Source: Pontibacter roseus DSM 17521 (GTDB lineage: Bacteria; Bacteroidota; Bacteroidia; Cytophagales; Hymenobacteraceae). From it: a stretch of DNA of 64,000 nucleotides. Positions within the stretch are counted from its first letter, which is position 1. The number at the start of each line of letters is the position of its first letter. Below are positions 1 to 11,036 of this stretch, in pieces. A program made the translations under genes and the position numbers. The DNA lies in NCBI RefSeq assembly GCF_000373265.1, contig NZ_KB890762.1, positions 506,833 to 570,832 of the forward strand. Reading direction: 5' to 3'. Below the pieces are notes generated by a model. The model had not been told where the DNA came from. It saw nothing but the letters and a program-made list of their open reading frames with translations, and did no database searches.

Positions 1-566
1 GTAACGTGAACCTGACGTTCATGAATGCGGCACAGACTAACTCCATCAACCCTTTCTTCATCGTGCTCTTCGCGCTTCCTTTCTCTGCCATGTGGCTTCT
101 TTTCTCTAAAATGAGAATGAACCCATACACGCCAGTGAAGTTCGCCTTAGGTATAGCGCAGCTTGGCTTAGGCTTCCTGGTTTTTGCATGGAGCGCCGAT
201 TTCGCTGATGCAGATGGAAGGGTTTCTATTTGGTTCCTGATTCTAGGTTATATGTTCATCACAACAGGTGAGTTGTTCATTTCACCAGTGGGCCTGTCCA
301 AAGTGACGGAGCTTTCCCCTAAGAAGATTGTGGCCTTTATCATGGGTATCTGGTTCCTGTCTTCTTCATTCGCGCACCACATTGCTGGTATCATCGCCAA
401 GCTGACTTCTGTGAGTGGAGGAGAAGGCGAAGCGGCGACCGGCATGGCTTCTTTGCTTGTTTATACAGGCGTTTTCGAACAGATTGCTTACGTAGCCTTC
501 GGTTTCGCGGTATTGGCGCTGTTGCTTACCCCATTGATGCGCAAGTGGTCGCATGGTATACACTAA
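1..566 (+). CDS. POT-family peptide transporter, C-terminal part (truncated by window edge)
   Basis: C-terminal ~188 residues of a proton-coupled oligopeptide transporter (POT/PTR branch of the major facilitator superfamily), an inner-membrane symporter for di- and tripeptides. The frame is open to the left edge (readable from base 3), so the start and roughly the first two thirds are missing. The visible part has about five hydrophobic helices and a short basic tail (RKWSHGIH). The segment TTGELFISPVGLS matches the conserved Glu/Pro-containing helix in the C-terminal half of POT proteins. A strong terminator follows 20 bases after the stop. Family assignment is confident; substrate is inferred from the family. 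Confidence 0.85.
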   Translation, partial: NVNLTFMNAAQTNSINPFFIVLFALPFSAMWLLFSKMRMNPYTPVKFALGIAQLGLGFLVFAWSADFADADGRVSIWFLILGYMFITTGELFISPVGLSKVTELSPKKIVAFIMGIWFLSSSFAHHIAGIIAKLTSVSGGEGEAATGMASLLVYTGVFEQIAYVAFGFAVLALLLTPLMRKWSHGIH

Positions 567-585
567 GTGGTAGACCTTCCATAAT

Positions 586-620
586 AAAAGTCCTGTGCTG
601 ATACCAGCACAGGACTTTTT
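586..620 (+). terminator. Rho-independent terminator of the POT transporter gene
   Basis: Perfect 15-bp stem (586-600 pairs with 605-619), 4-base loop ATAC, ending in a T run. It lies 20 bases after the transporter stop codon. The A run on the left arm means it could also work on the minus strand, but no minus-strand gene ends here. Confidence 0.9.
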
Positions 621-710
621 GTTTTAATAAGACTTTTAGGTTATAGTTGTTCATCATATTAATAGAAATAAGGTATAACTAACCTCCATCAATTTAGGCA
701 GTCATGAGCA

Positions 711-757
711 TACCTATACCTATACCTAAAGGAGTTTCATCTATAGAGTATAGCTAT
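711..757. repeat. Tandem TACCTA repeat with two overlapping CTATACCT motifs
   Basis: TACCTA is repeated three times in tandem (711-728), creating overlapping CTATACCT octamers at 714 and 720. Related TATAG/CTATA sequence follows to 757. This is the densest spot of the window-wide AGGTATAG motif. It sits in the 250-base gap between the convergent POT and groEL genes, which otherwise holds only the two terminators. Confidence 0.7.
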
Positions 758-763
758 ACATGC

Positions 764-796
764 AAAAGCCCCGGACCAGTAGGCCCGGGGCTTTTT
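764..796 (-). terminator. Terminator downstream of groEL
   Basis: 11-bp GC-rich stem (764-774 with 785-795), 10-base loop, A run on the left and T run on the right. It lies 20 bases past the groEL stop on the minus strand, where the T run would be the complement of the A run at 764-767. It may also back up the plus-strand terminator of the transporter gene. Confidence 0.85.
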
Positions 797-816
797 AATT
801 CAACTATGGGAGTCGA

Positions 817-2782
<1,966 letters not shown>

Positions 2783-2922
2783 AGTTTGTTATGTTTTTAG
2801 TTTTTGTGGTTAATATGTTAACGTTGAAACCATACTCTACCTATCATTTCTTGTGCCAAGCCCCGAAACCTGCCATTTTAAGTCAATTTTGCAGCTTTGG
2901 CAGTGGCTATACCTGACAAACT

Positions 2923-2969
2923 TGACAGAAAGTGTCAGAGAGCGGGAACTAAACAGACAAAAGGTGTCA
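2923..2969 (-). promoter_or_regulatory. Two inverted repeats (TGACA-N5-TGTCA type) upstream of groES
   Basis: TGACA-N5-TGTCA (2923-2937, perfect arms) and AGACA-N5-TGTCA (2955-2969, one mismatch) have centres 32 bases apart, about three helical turns. They lie 140-190 bases upstream of the groES start. A related TGACA-N3-TGTCA lies at the miaB promoter. Likely binding sites of a dimeric regulator, inferred from symmetry and spacing only. Confidence 0.45.
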
Positions 2970-2993
2970 CACAGTAGGAGAGGGTATAAATGA

Positions 2994-3021
2994 AGAAAGC
3001 CGGCTGTCGGGCCGGCTTTCT
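2994..3021 (-). terminator. Terminator of secG
   Basis: Perfect 11-bp stem AGAAAGCCGGC (2994-3004) with 3011-3021 and a 6-base loop, 16 bases downstream of the secG stop. It separates the miaB-secG gene string from groESL. Confidence 0.85.
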
Positions 3022-3037
3022 AAAATCGTTTATGTGC

Positions 3038-3433
3038 TTACTGAGCGGTGTCTGTCATTGTAGGTATTTCCGCTGCAGACGGAATAGACATGTCTTCCTG
3101 TCCTTCAGCTCCCTCAGCGCCTGGTAAAGTAGCAGGGGCCGCCGGCATGCCTGACTGGCGTGCACGCTCTTCGTTGATGCTTCTGTTTACGCCTGCATCT
3201 CCGCTTGAATCAATCAGCATGTGGGTGCCTAAAGTCAGAACAACCAGTGCTACTGCAAATCCCCAAGTCAGTTTCTCCAGCAGGTCACCGGTACGCTTCA
3301 CGCCCATCAGCTGGCTGGCTCCACCGCCGCCAAACTGGCTAGATAGTCCGCCTCCTTTAGGGTTTTGTGCCAGTACTACTAGGATGAGCAGTACACAAAT
3401 GAAAACAATGATACTGATTAGGGCGATATACAT
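3038..3433 (-). CDS. secG: Protein translocase subunit SecG
   Basis: Small inner-membrane subunit of the SecYEG translocon that assists SecA-driven export. 131 residues: helix 1 about residues 3-23, the conserved cytosolic loop with NPKGGGLSSQFGGGG at 24-39, helix 2 about 55-73, then a hydrophilic Ala/Pro/Glu-rich tail of some 55 residues. A long tail is common in Bacteroidota SecG. The start codon is one base past the stop of the upstream TPR gene, suggesting translational coupling. Confidence 0.95.
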   Translation of the reverse strand: MYIALISIIVFICVLLILVVLAQNPKGGGLSSQFGGGGASQLMGVKRTGDLLEKLTWGFAVALVVLTLGTHMLIDSSGDAGVNRSINEERARQSGMPAAPATLPGAEGAEGQEDMSIPSAAEIPTMTDTAQ

Positions 3434-3434
3434 T

Positions 3435-4724
3435 TTAGGTTATGTTTTGTAATTTCTCTATCTGTTGGGCAAAGTAAGACTTTTTTTCCGGATATTTCAA
3501 AATTAGCTGTTCATAAATTTTGAGGGCTTTCTTTGTCTTGCCTTGCTTCAGGAAGATATTGGCCAGGTTTTCAGAGGCCATTCCTTTCTTTATTTTGGAG
3601 CTCTTCAAAGACAAGTCCTCTTGGGGTTCCGGCTTCAGTTTCATGTTGGCCATGGTTTTGAGGCGCGGATTCAACTTCAGGAACTGGTCAATGATATCCA
3701 ACTGCTGGCTGAGCACATGCTTGCTTGGCTGTATGGCTTTCTCTAGCTCATGTGTTTTGCTATACTCCAGGATAAGCTCCGGGTGGAAGCTCTGCGGCCG
3801 TTGCCGGGTATAGTCGTCTTTCAACTGTAGGACTTCACCCATTCGGCTGGAACCCATCCAATAACCCAGTGAATCCTCTGCATAGAGCCGGTCTATTTCA
3901 TCCGTCGTATAGTTGATTTCGGCATCCTCGGGATCATCGGTAAAGTCAGGTTGTTGAGCTAAGCCATTGTCTTGGCTAATTTCAGGTTCAAAGTCACTCT
4001 CATCAGCGTTTGCCGGCTCTTCTGAAAGCTCATCCGAGGGAGTAGCTACCTCAGTAACTTCAACTTCTGTTACATGTAGTTCTTCTTCCTGCGGCTCATC
4101 AACAGCTTCGTATGCATCGACTTCAGCCAGAGCTTCATCTGTTTCTGAATAGTGGTTTGAAACAGGTATAGCCTCTGCTTCCTCTCTGTGGCTCAGCAAG
4201 TCGGTGGAGGAGGAGCTTATGCTGTTGAAGGTGAATAGCAAGGCCAGCTCTGAATCAAGCATTTCCTCCGCTTGTGCCTCTTCGGCAGTTGCATTTTCTG
4301 AGGCATCCTGCTGCATTTCTGCTGCTATACCTACCGCGTATACCTCGTTCAGGTCTTCCTGAGGTATAGCTTCAGCCTCCGGAACGTCTGCTGTTATGAT
4401 TGCCTCCTCTACTGGCGTACTTTCAGGCAAGGCAACTTGTTCATCTGCTTTTTCGGGTGCTTCCGCCTCCTCAAAAACAGGTTCTGGCGATGGGGAGGTA
4501 TAGATGACACGTTTGAGCAACTGCCGGTCAGTGGCGTAGGAGGAGGCACGGCGAAGGCGCTGTGTAGACAGCATGCTGCCCTTATCAAAAGCTGATTTTG
4601 CTAACAGCAGGTGCGCTGTCTGGCAATAGGGGAAGGCTTCCGCCACCTTCTCCAGCTCTTCAGTCTGCTGGTCGGAGATGTTGGATACCTGTTGTATCAG
4701 TTTTATAAAGGCCGATTTATTCAT
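3435..4724 (-). CDS. TPR-containing protein with long acidic middle region
   Basis: 429 residues. The N-terminal ~70 residues form a helical domain (AFPYCQTAHLLLAKSAF, then basic LSTQRLRRASSYATD). The middle (about 85-290) is strongly Glu/Asp/Ala-rich, low-complexity and probably disordered. The C-terminal ~45 residues are a TPR-like helix pair (ENLANIFLKQGKTKKALKIYEQL). No signal peptide or membrane segment, so it is probably cytoplasmic. It lies between lptE and secG, a position I recall as conserved in Cytophagales. Function unknown; a scaffold role for envelope biogenesis is only a guess from context. Confidence 0.75.
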   Translation of the reverse strand: MNKSAFIKLIQQVSNISDQQTEELEKVAEAFPYCQTAHLLLAKSAFDKGSMLSTQRLRRASSYATDRQLLKRVIYTSPSPEPVFEEAEAPEKADEQVALPESTPVEEAIITADVPEAEAIPQEDLNEVYAVGIAAEMQQDASENATAEEAQAEEMLDSELALLFTFNSISSSSTDLLSHREEAEAIPVSNHYSETDEALAEVDAYEAVDEPQEEELHVTEVEVTEVATPSDELSEEPANADESDFEPEISQDNGLAQQPDFTDDPEDAEINYTTDEIDRLYAEDSLGYWMGSSRMGEVLQLKDDYTRQRPQSFHPELILEYSKTHELEKAIQPSKHVLSQQLDIIDQFLKLNPRLKTMANMKLKPEPQEDLSLKSSKIKKGMASENLANIFLKQGKTKKALKIYEQLILKYPEKKSYFAQQIEKLQNIT

Positions 4725-4754
4725 GAAAAGGTTGATAACGCAAAAAATTAAGGC

Positions 4755-5285
4755 CTACCAGTTGGCTACCGTTTTGTTGAACACATCAGCCACCAGGCGC
4801 TCCGTCAGCTGGTCTATGGTAGCCGGCGGAATGCGGGTAATGTCCACGTCCTGCGGGAAGTCCTGTGTGATGGTGAACTGCTGATCGAAGTCCTGTTCCG
4901 GGTCTTTGGTATTGGTAAAACGAATCTGCACCCCCAGCGTCAGGCGGTTCAGCGTGGCCTGGTCAATGTTGCCCTCGCGCTGCACGGCGGCTGGCGTCAG
5001 GGTAAAGCTAATAATCTGTCCTTCTAATTGCAAGTCGCCTTCGCGCTGCAATATAGTCAGGTTGGTGTTGCGCTGGTAGTAGTTCTTGAAGTTGTTGGTC
5101 ACCAACTGCGTCAGGTTGGCTGGACCCTCACCAGAGCTGTTCTCGAAGTTCTGAATCGATATCGTCTTGATATCCGGTGATATAGAGGTACCGGTGAAGG
5201 AGTAGACGCCGCAGGCGCTGCAAAAAACGGCCAATAACAGGATGGCGCTCTGTGCCAGGGCGCGCTTGTTAATCTTCGATGTCAT
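4755..5285 (-). CDS. lptE: LptE-family lipoprotein
   Basis: 176-residue lipoprotein that in the LPS pathway plugs the LptD barrel, placing lipopolysaccharide in the outer leaflet. The signal peptide ends at a lipobox, AVFCSAC (acylated Cys about residue 25). The mature N-terminus GVYSFTGTSI with SPDIKTISIQNFEN is typical of the Bacteroidota LptE family. The start overlaps the end of the sigma-54 activator gene by 17 bases, so the two are translationally coupled. LptD is not in the window. Confidence 0.85.
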   Translation of the reverse strand: MTSKINKRALAQSAILLLAVFCSACGVYSFTGTSISPDIKTISIQNFENSSGEGPANLTQLVTNNFKNYYQRNTNLTILQREGDLQLEGQIISFTLTPAAVQREGNIDQATLNRLTLGVQIRFTNTKDPEQDFDQQFTITQDFPQDVDITRIPPATIDQLTERLVADVFNKTVANW

Positions 5286-6540
5286 ACTGCTTCAATTTGC
5301 GGTAAAGGGTTCTTTCGGATATGCCCAAGTCATTGGCGGCATACTTCCGCTTGTTGTTGTGCTTCTTGAGCGCCTTCAGAATCATTTCCTTCTCCTTGGT
5401 CTCCAGGGACAGGCTCTCTTCTTCGGTCTCGTGTGGAATGTCCTCCACTTTCTCCTCGTAGTCGTCTTCATGCGACGATTGATTCACTGGCAGGTAGAAG
5501 GGTTCCGGCTGCTCTGAGGACTTGTAGGAGCGCATTGTGCCTACCTGCTCAATATTTTCAAAGAGATGTCCGTGCTCTTTGAGGAGTTCATGGTCATTTG
5601 GCTGGTGGGTAATGAGCTCAAACACCAGTTTCTTTAATTCAGAGACGTCGCGTCGCATGTCAAACAACACCTTGTACAGCAGGTCGCGTTCCGAGAAGGA
5701 TTGGTCCGACCCGTTCTCTTTGGCCATGATGGCAGGCAGGCTGCTGGTCTGTTCGCGTGGAAGGTACTGGCGTAGTTTGGTTACGTCAATCTCACGCTCG
5801 TACTCGAGCACGGAAATCTGCTCCACGATGTTCTTGAGCTGGCGTATGTTGCCCGGAAACCGAAAATTGAGCAGTTCCTGCACCGCTTCTGGCGTCAGCG
5901 TGATAGGTTTGACCCGGTATTTCTCAGCAAAGTCAGAAGCAAATTTGCGGAAGAGCAGGTAGATGTCCTCTCCGCGCTCACGCAGAGGCGGCACCGTGAT
6001 AGGCACCGTGCTAAGGCGGTAGTACAGGTCCTCACGGAAACGGCCTTTTTCCACGGCATGCATCAGGTTGACGTTGGTGGCGGCCACTACGCGTACGTCG
6101 GTTTTTTGAACCTTAGAGGAGCCCACTTTGATGAACTCTCCGTTCTCGAGTACCCGCAGCAGGCGGGCCTGTGTACCGAGGGGCATCTCGCCAATCTCAT
6201 CCAGGAAGATAGTACCGCCATCCGTCACCTCAAAATATCCCTTGCGGGTATCGGTGGCGCCGGTGAAAGAGCCTTTTTCGTGGCCGAACAATTCAGAATC
6301 AATCGTGCCCTCAGGTATAGCCCCGCAGTTGATGGCAATGAACTGCCCGTGCTTACGGGGGCTCATGTTATGGATGATTTTAGAGAAGGACTCCTTTCCG
6401 CTGCCGCTCTCTCCAGTAATCAGCACCGTCATCTCGGTCGGGGCCACCTGTGCCGCCACCTGTATGGCGTGGTTTAGCAGGGGAGAATTCCCGATGATGC
6501 CGAAGCGCTGTTTTATACTTTGAATATCGATGTTGTACAT
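5269..6540 (-). CDS. Sigma-54-dependent activator (AAA+ plus Fis HTH, no sensor domain)
   Basis: 423-residue bacterial enhancer-binding protein that would use ATP hydrolysis to open sigma-54 RNA polymerase complexes. The AAA+ domain starts almost at the N-terminus: Walker A GESGSGKE at 43-50, sigma-54 contact loop GSFTGA at 90-95 (the usual form is GAFTGA), Walker B GGTIFLDE at 108-115. The C-terminus carries a Fis-type helix-turn-helix (YAANDLGISERTLYRKLKQY). There is no receiver, GAF or PAS domain, so control must come from level or a partner protein. It sits between miaB and lptE. I found no perfect sigma-54 promoter (TGGCAC-N5-TTGC) nearby. Confidence 0.92.
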   Translation of the reverse strand: MYNIDIQSIKQRFGIIGNSPLLNHAIQVAAQVAPTEMTVLITGESGSGKESFSKIIHNMSPRKHGQFIAINCGAIPEGTIDSELFGHEKGSFTGATDTRKGYFEVTDGGTIFLDEIGEMPLGTQARLLRVLENGEFIKVGSSKVQKTDVRVVAATNVNLMHAVEKGRFREDLYYRLSTVPITVPPLRERGEDIYLLFRKFASDFAEKYRVKPITLTPEAVQELLNFRFPGNIRQLKNIVEQISVLEYEREIDVTKLRQYLPREQTSSLPAIMAKENGSDQSFSERDLLYKVLFDMRRDVSELKKLVFELITHQPNDHELLKEHGHLFENIEQVGTMRSYKSSEQPEPFYLPVNQSSHEDDYEEKVEDIPHETEEESLSLETKEKEMILKALKKHNNKRKYAANDLGISERTLYRKLKQYDIED

Positions 6541-6592
6541 GCAATCAGGTATGGAGCTTGGATAACTGACAGTTGGGTTGACTTTGTAATAG

Positions 6593-6621
6593 AGGTATAC
6601 CTTACTTAATTTGCTATACCT
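6593..6621. repeat. Palindrome AGGTATACCT and adjacent CTATACCT
   Basis: AGGTATACCT (6593-6602) is a perfect 10-base palindrome, followed by CTATACCT at 6614. Both lie in the 100-base gap between miaB and the sigma-54 activator gene and belong to the window-wide motif family. Confidence 0.55.
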
Positions 6622-6642
6622 TAATTGGTTACAAATTCAACC

Positions 6643-8082
<1,440 letters not shown>

Positions 8083-8106
8083 GCTTCAAATAATCTCTTT
8101 CAGCTG

Positions 8107-8147
8107 CAAATATACTACATCCTCCTAAATAACGTGACAGAATGTCA
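8107..8147 (-). promoter_or_regulatory. miaB promoter: TATATTTG -7 box with TGACA-N3-TGTCA palindrome upstream
   Basis: On the minus strand TATATTTG (8107-8114) is a perfect match to the Bacteroidota -7 element TAnnTTTG, 24 bases before the miaB start. The -33 position has no TTTG; instead the perfect palindrome TGACA-TTC-TGTCA (8135-8147) sits 20 bases upstream of the -7 box. This suggests activation by, or competition with, a dimeric regulator at the -33 site. Confidence 0.6.
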
Positions 8148-8201
8148 GAGGAATTGAGTGGAATAAATTTGAAGCACGAAGCCTAATCTAAATTCAGCTC
8201 A

Positions 8202-9503
8202 TTAGGCATTAGCCTGCCCAAGCACGCGCATCATGGCCTGAGCCTTTAGCAGACACTCTTCATATTCCTTTTCAGGTATGGAGTCGAAAGTGATGGCGCT
8301 GCCTACCATAAAGGAGAGGTAGCCTGTTTCAGCGTTGTATTGCAGGCTGCGGATAACTACATTGAAGTCGAAATCCTGGTTAGGTTGAATATATCCGAAT
8401 GCACCAGAATAGAGACCACGACGCGTAATTTCCAACTCCTCAATCAATTCCATGGCTCTGATTTTGGGCGCACCCGTCATGCTGCCCATTGGGAAGGCCC
8501 CTTTGAAGGCATCCACTATACTGCACTCGGGGCGCATCTCGCCGCTGATGGTGGAAATCATCTGGGAGACCTGCCGGAAGCCGTAGATGCCGAACATTTC
8601 CTCTACCCGTACGGTGCCGGTGGCGCAGGACCGCCGAAGGTCGTTGCGCACCAGGTCTACAATCATCATGTTCTCAGCCAATTCCTTCTCATCGTGCCGG
8701 AGCTGGAACTGCAATCGCTGGTCCTCTTCGGGCGTTGCACCGCGGCGGATGGTGCCCTTGATGGGTTGGGAGATGAGCTTACGGCCTTGTTTTTTCAGGA
8801 ACCGCTCAGGGGAGGCGCACATCAGAAAGCGCTGGCCATACTTCAGATAGCCCGAGAAAGGAGTAGGAGACTGCTCGTTCAGGGCCAGGTATAGCGGCAA
8901 GGATTGAAGCTGCACCTGCTCCGCGAAGAACTCCATGCAATAATTCAGTTCATACACATCGCCAGCCCATATATGCTGTCTGATGCGCTCTACCTGTCGC
9001 ACATACTCCTGAAAAGAGACACGCTGCCGTACTTGAACTTCAGGGACAACAAAGGCTGCAGGAGCGGGTGTAGACAGAATGGTTCCAATGAGTTCATCTA
9101 TTTTATCTGTTGAGCTGTAGATAAGTATAGTATCGTCCCTGAAGTAAAGGTATAGCTCCGGCTCAAAGAAAAAAACAGGTGGAAAGCCAATGTGGTCGGG
9201 GTTTTGGCTACTGAGTTTTTCGACCTGATTTTTCAAATCATAGGCCAGGTAGCCGCACCACAAGGTTTGCTGTTGCTTCAATTTCTCCTGCAGGCTTTCA
9301 AAAGCCTTGTCACATTCAAAAGCTATTGGAGCGCGGGCAGAAACCGCTAGCAACTCATCAAACCCCTGGTATGGGTATGGAATGTGGTTGGAGGTATAGT
9401 AGGCAACCAGTTGGAAATGTTGCGCCCAGGCTAGCGCCTTCACCCGGAACTCAGGTATAGAGATGCCTAACTCTGTAACTTTAACCGTTGTGCTGTAAAG
9501 CAT
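8202..9503 (-). CDS. pabB: Chorismate-binding enzyme, aminodeoxychorismate synthase component I-like
   Basis: 433 residues of the anthranilate synthase I / PabB family, which aminates chorismate for folate (or tryptophan) synthesis. The C-terminal chorismate-binding domain has the conserved SPERFL, PIKGTIRRG, LVRNDL and FPMGSMTGAPK segments. PIKGT is the motif that in PabB carries the chorismate-linked Lys, which favours PabB over TrpE. No trpD, pabA or other folate gene is adjacent; it is the last gene of a tight nif3 / zinc-ribbon / TPR / pabB operon, 13 bases after the TPR gene. Choosing PabB over another chorismate-utilising enzyme is an inference. Confidence 0.85.
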   Translation of the reverse strand: MLYSTTVKVTELGISIPEFRVKALAWAQHFQLVAYYTSNHIPYPYQGFDELLAVSARAPIAFECDKAFESLQEKLKQQQTLWCGYLAYDLKNQVEKLSSQNPDHIGFPPVFFFEPELYLYFRDDTILIYSSTDKIDELIGTILSTPAPAAFVVPEVQVRQRVSFQEYVRQVERIRQHIWAGDVYELNYCMEFFAEQVQLQSLPLYLALNEQSPTPFSGYLKYGQRFLMCASPERFLKKQGRKLISQPIKGTIRRGATPEEDQRLQFQLRHDEKELAENMMIVDLVRNDLRRSCATGTVRVEEMFGIYGFRQVSQMISTISGEMRPECSIVDAFKGAFPMGSMTGAPKIRAMELIEELEITRRGLYSGAFGYIQPNQDFDFNVVIRSLQYNAETGYLSFMVGSAITFDSIPEKEYEECLLKAQAMMRVLGQANA

Positions 9504-9516
9504 TGTGGATGAGGGA

Positions 9517-11031
9517 TTATAAAATCAATAAAGCTAGTTTAGCCTTCGCGTCTATGCTGCTTTTGTATTCATGTCCTTTGTAGGCTATGGCTTTGTTGAA
9601 ATAGGTTCTTGCCTGATGTATGTTCTTTTCCTCCTGGTATAAGTAGCCTAGTTGCAAGGCGGCATGTGGCGCAAAATAGAGTGTAGTGTTTCCACAGGCG
9701 CTGATGGCCTGCTTGTAGGAACGTTTCGCTTGTTCCGAGTTCTGCAGACCGTGGTGGATGCGCGCCCTTCGGTAATGATATTCTGCCACCTCAGCCTGCG
9801 GAGTATTATCGTGGAGCTGCATCCGGCTCAGGGTGGCCAGGGCCTGCTGGTAATAGCCGCCATCCGAGTGCAAGCGTGACAGCAGGAGCCAGCGATTGGG
9901 TTTTGTCTGCTGCTCCAGAAAGCGGGCGGCGTAGGCGTCTTCCTCCACCACCGGCTGCCCTACCTGTGGAATCATGCGGTAATGGTGCCCTGCCTGCCTT
10001 TCGTTGTTTTGCAGCCAATGGGACAGGTATAGCTTGAAATGCGCCGCTTTCAAATAATGGTTGCCTCTGTGCTGCTGCAGAAACAACTGGTTCTCGTGGA
10101 TTGACTCGTTCAAATCGCCTTTGTACAGGTATAGGTCAGCGGCCATGTGGTGCAGGTAGGGGAAAGCCAGGTATGCCGGACCTTTGGGAAGGCGCTGGTA
10201 TACCTGTAACGCAAGCTCGCTTCGCTTGTTCTTTTTGAGGATGTGCATCGAGACGAAGGCAAACAGCAGGTTATCCGGATGTGACTGGGAAAGTTTTGAT
10301 ATGGTTGTCTCAGCGGCCTTGTTTTTGTCTTGTTCGAGCAGGTGTTGAAGCAGCGCATGCAGCAGTATTGCCTCATCCTGAAAGGGGTTCTCTTTTGTAG
10401 CGGCCTCGCGTAGGTTGGCCATACCTGACTTAATATCGCCTTTCATCCCGATGATGTTCAGAAACACCTTGTACGTATCGGGCACGGAGCCAATGAGCAC
10501 CTGCAAGGTGCCCAGGGTCTTTTTGTTGGGAATAAAAGAGGGATAGCGCTTGGTATTGGCCACGTACTGCAGGTAGGCTTGCCGGATGTCCCAGGCTGCA
10601 GCCAGTTTGTGGTCGAACAGCAGCCTGCTCAGGGCGATGTGCAGCCGTACCTCCGCCTTGCTGTAATCCACCCAGGCAGAGCGCTCCTTCAAGTTGTTGA
10701 TTTGCTGCAGCCGCTCTTCCTGCGCCTTGATGAGTGTGTCGTATACTTTGGGGTCCTGCTGCACACACAGCGTCAGAAAATCCTGCTGGTTTTGTATAAG
10801 CAGGGCGGCGGCGTTGGCAGAATTGCTCTGCAGTTCCTTCCGAATCAGGTTTCGCCCATTTGCTAATTTGAGCTTGAGTGTCTCGGCGTGGGCGCGGCTG
10901 ACGGTCTGGTTAAAGCTGGAACTGGAAGCGCCGGCCGTGTAGGAGAGGAGCAGCCAAAGCAGCACAAAAAAAGGATGGGGGTTAGCCATCCTTTTGTATG
11001 TTATGTTCAAGCGAAATCCGCTGAGCATCAT
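9517..11031 (-). CDS. Secreted tetratricopeptide-repeat protein
   Basis: 504 residues made largely of TPR-like helix pairs, with a signal peptide (PHPFFVLLWLLLSYTAGASSS), so probably periplasmic or outer-membrane associated. Two starts are possible: the ATG-ATG at 11031, only 5 bases after the zinc-ribbon gene stop and suited to coupled translation, or Met15 at 10989, which gives a shorter signal peptide. The most regular TPRs are near the C-terminus (YHYRRARIHHGLQNSEQAKRSYKQAI; HAALQLGYLYQEEKNIHQARTYF). A family specific to Bacteroidota; function unknown. Confidence 0.75.
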   Translation of the reverse strand: MMLSGFRLNITYKRMANPHPFFVLLWLLLSYTAGASSSSFNQTVSRAHAETLKLKLANGRNLIRKELQSNSANAAALLIQNQQDFLTLCVQQDPKVYDTLIKAQEERLQQINNLKERSAWVDYSKAEVRLHIALSRLLFDHKLAAAWDIRQAYLQYVANTKRYPSFIPNKKTLGTLQVLIGSVPDTYKVFLNIIGMKGDIKSGMANLREAATKENPFQDEAILLHALLQHLLEQDKNKAAETTISKLSQSHPDNLLFAFVSMHILKKNKRSELALQVYQRLPKGPAYLAFPYLHHMAADLYLYKGDLNESIHENQLFLQQHRGNHYLKAAHFKLYLSHWLQNNERQAGHHYRMIPQVGQPVVEEDAYAARFLEQQTKPNRWLLLSRLHSDGGYYQQALATLSRMQLHDNTPQAEVAEYHYRRARIHHGLQNSEQAKRSYKQAISACGNTTLYFAPHAALQLGYLYQEEKNIHQARTYFNKAIAYKGHEYKSSIDAKAKLALLIL

Positions 11032-11036
11032 TTCAT

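Noticed and set aside
2850..2870. TTGGCAC on the minus strand upstream of groES looks like the -24 half of a sigma-54 promoter
   Set aside because: The -12 half reads ATGA in place of TTGC, so the GG-N10-GC rule fails; not reported as a promoter.
3435..4724. Many overlapping plus-strand frames over the TPR/acidic protein and other minus-strand genes
   Set aside because: They are frames without known motifs lying opposite well-supported genes; treated as coding shadows.
8181..8207. GCCTAAT / ATTAGGC inverted repeat across the pabB stop codon
   Set aside because: No T run on either side and a 13-base loop; too weak to call a terminator.
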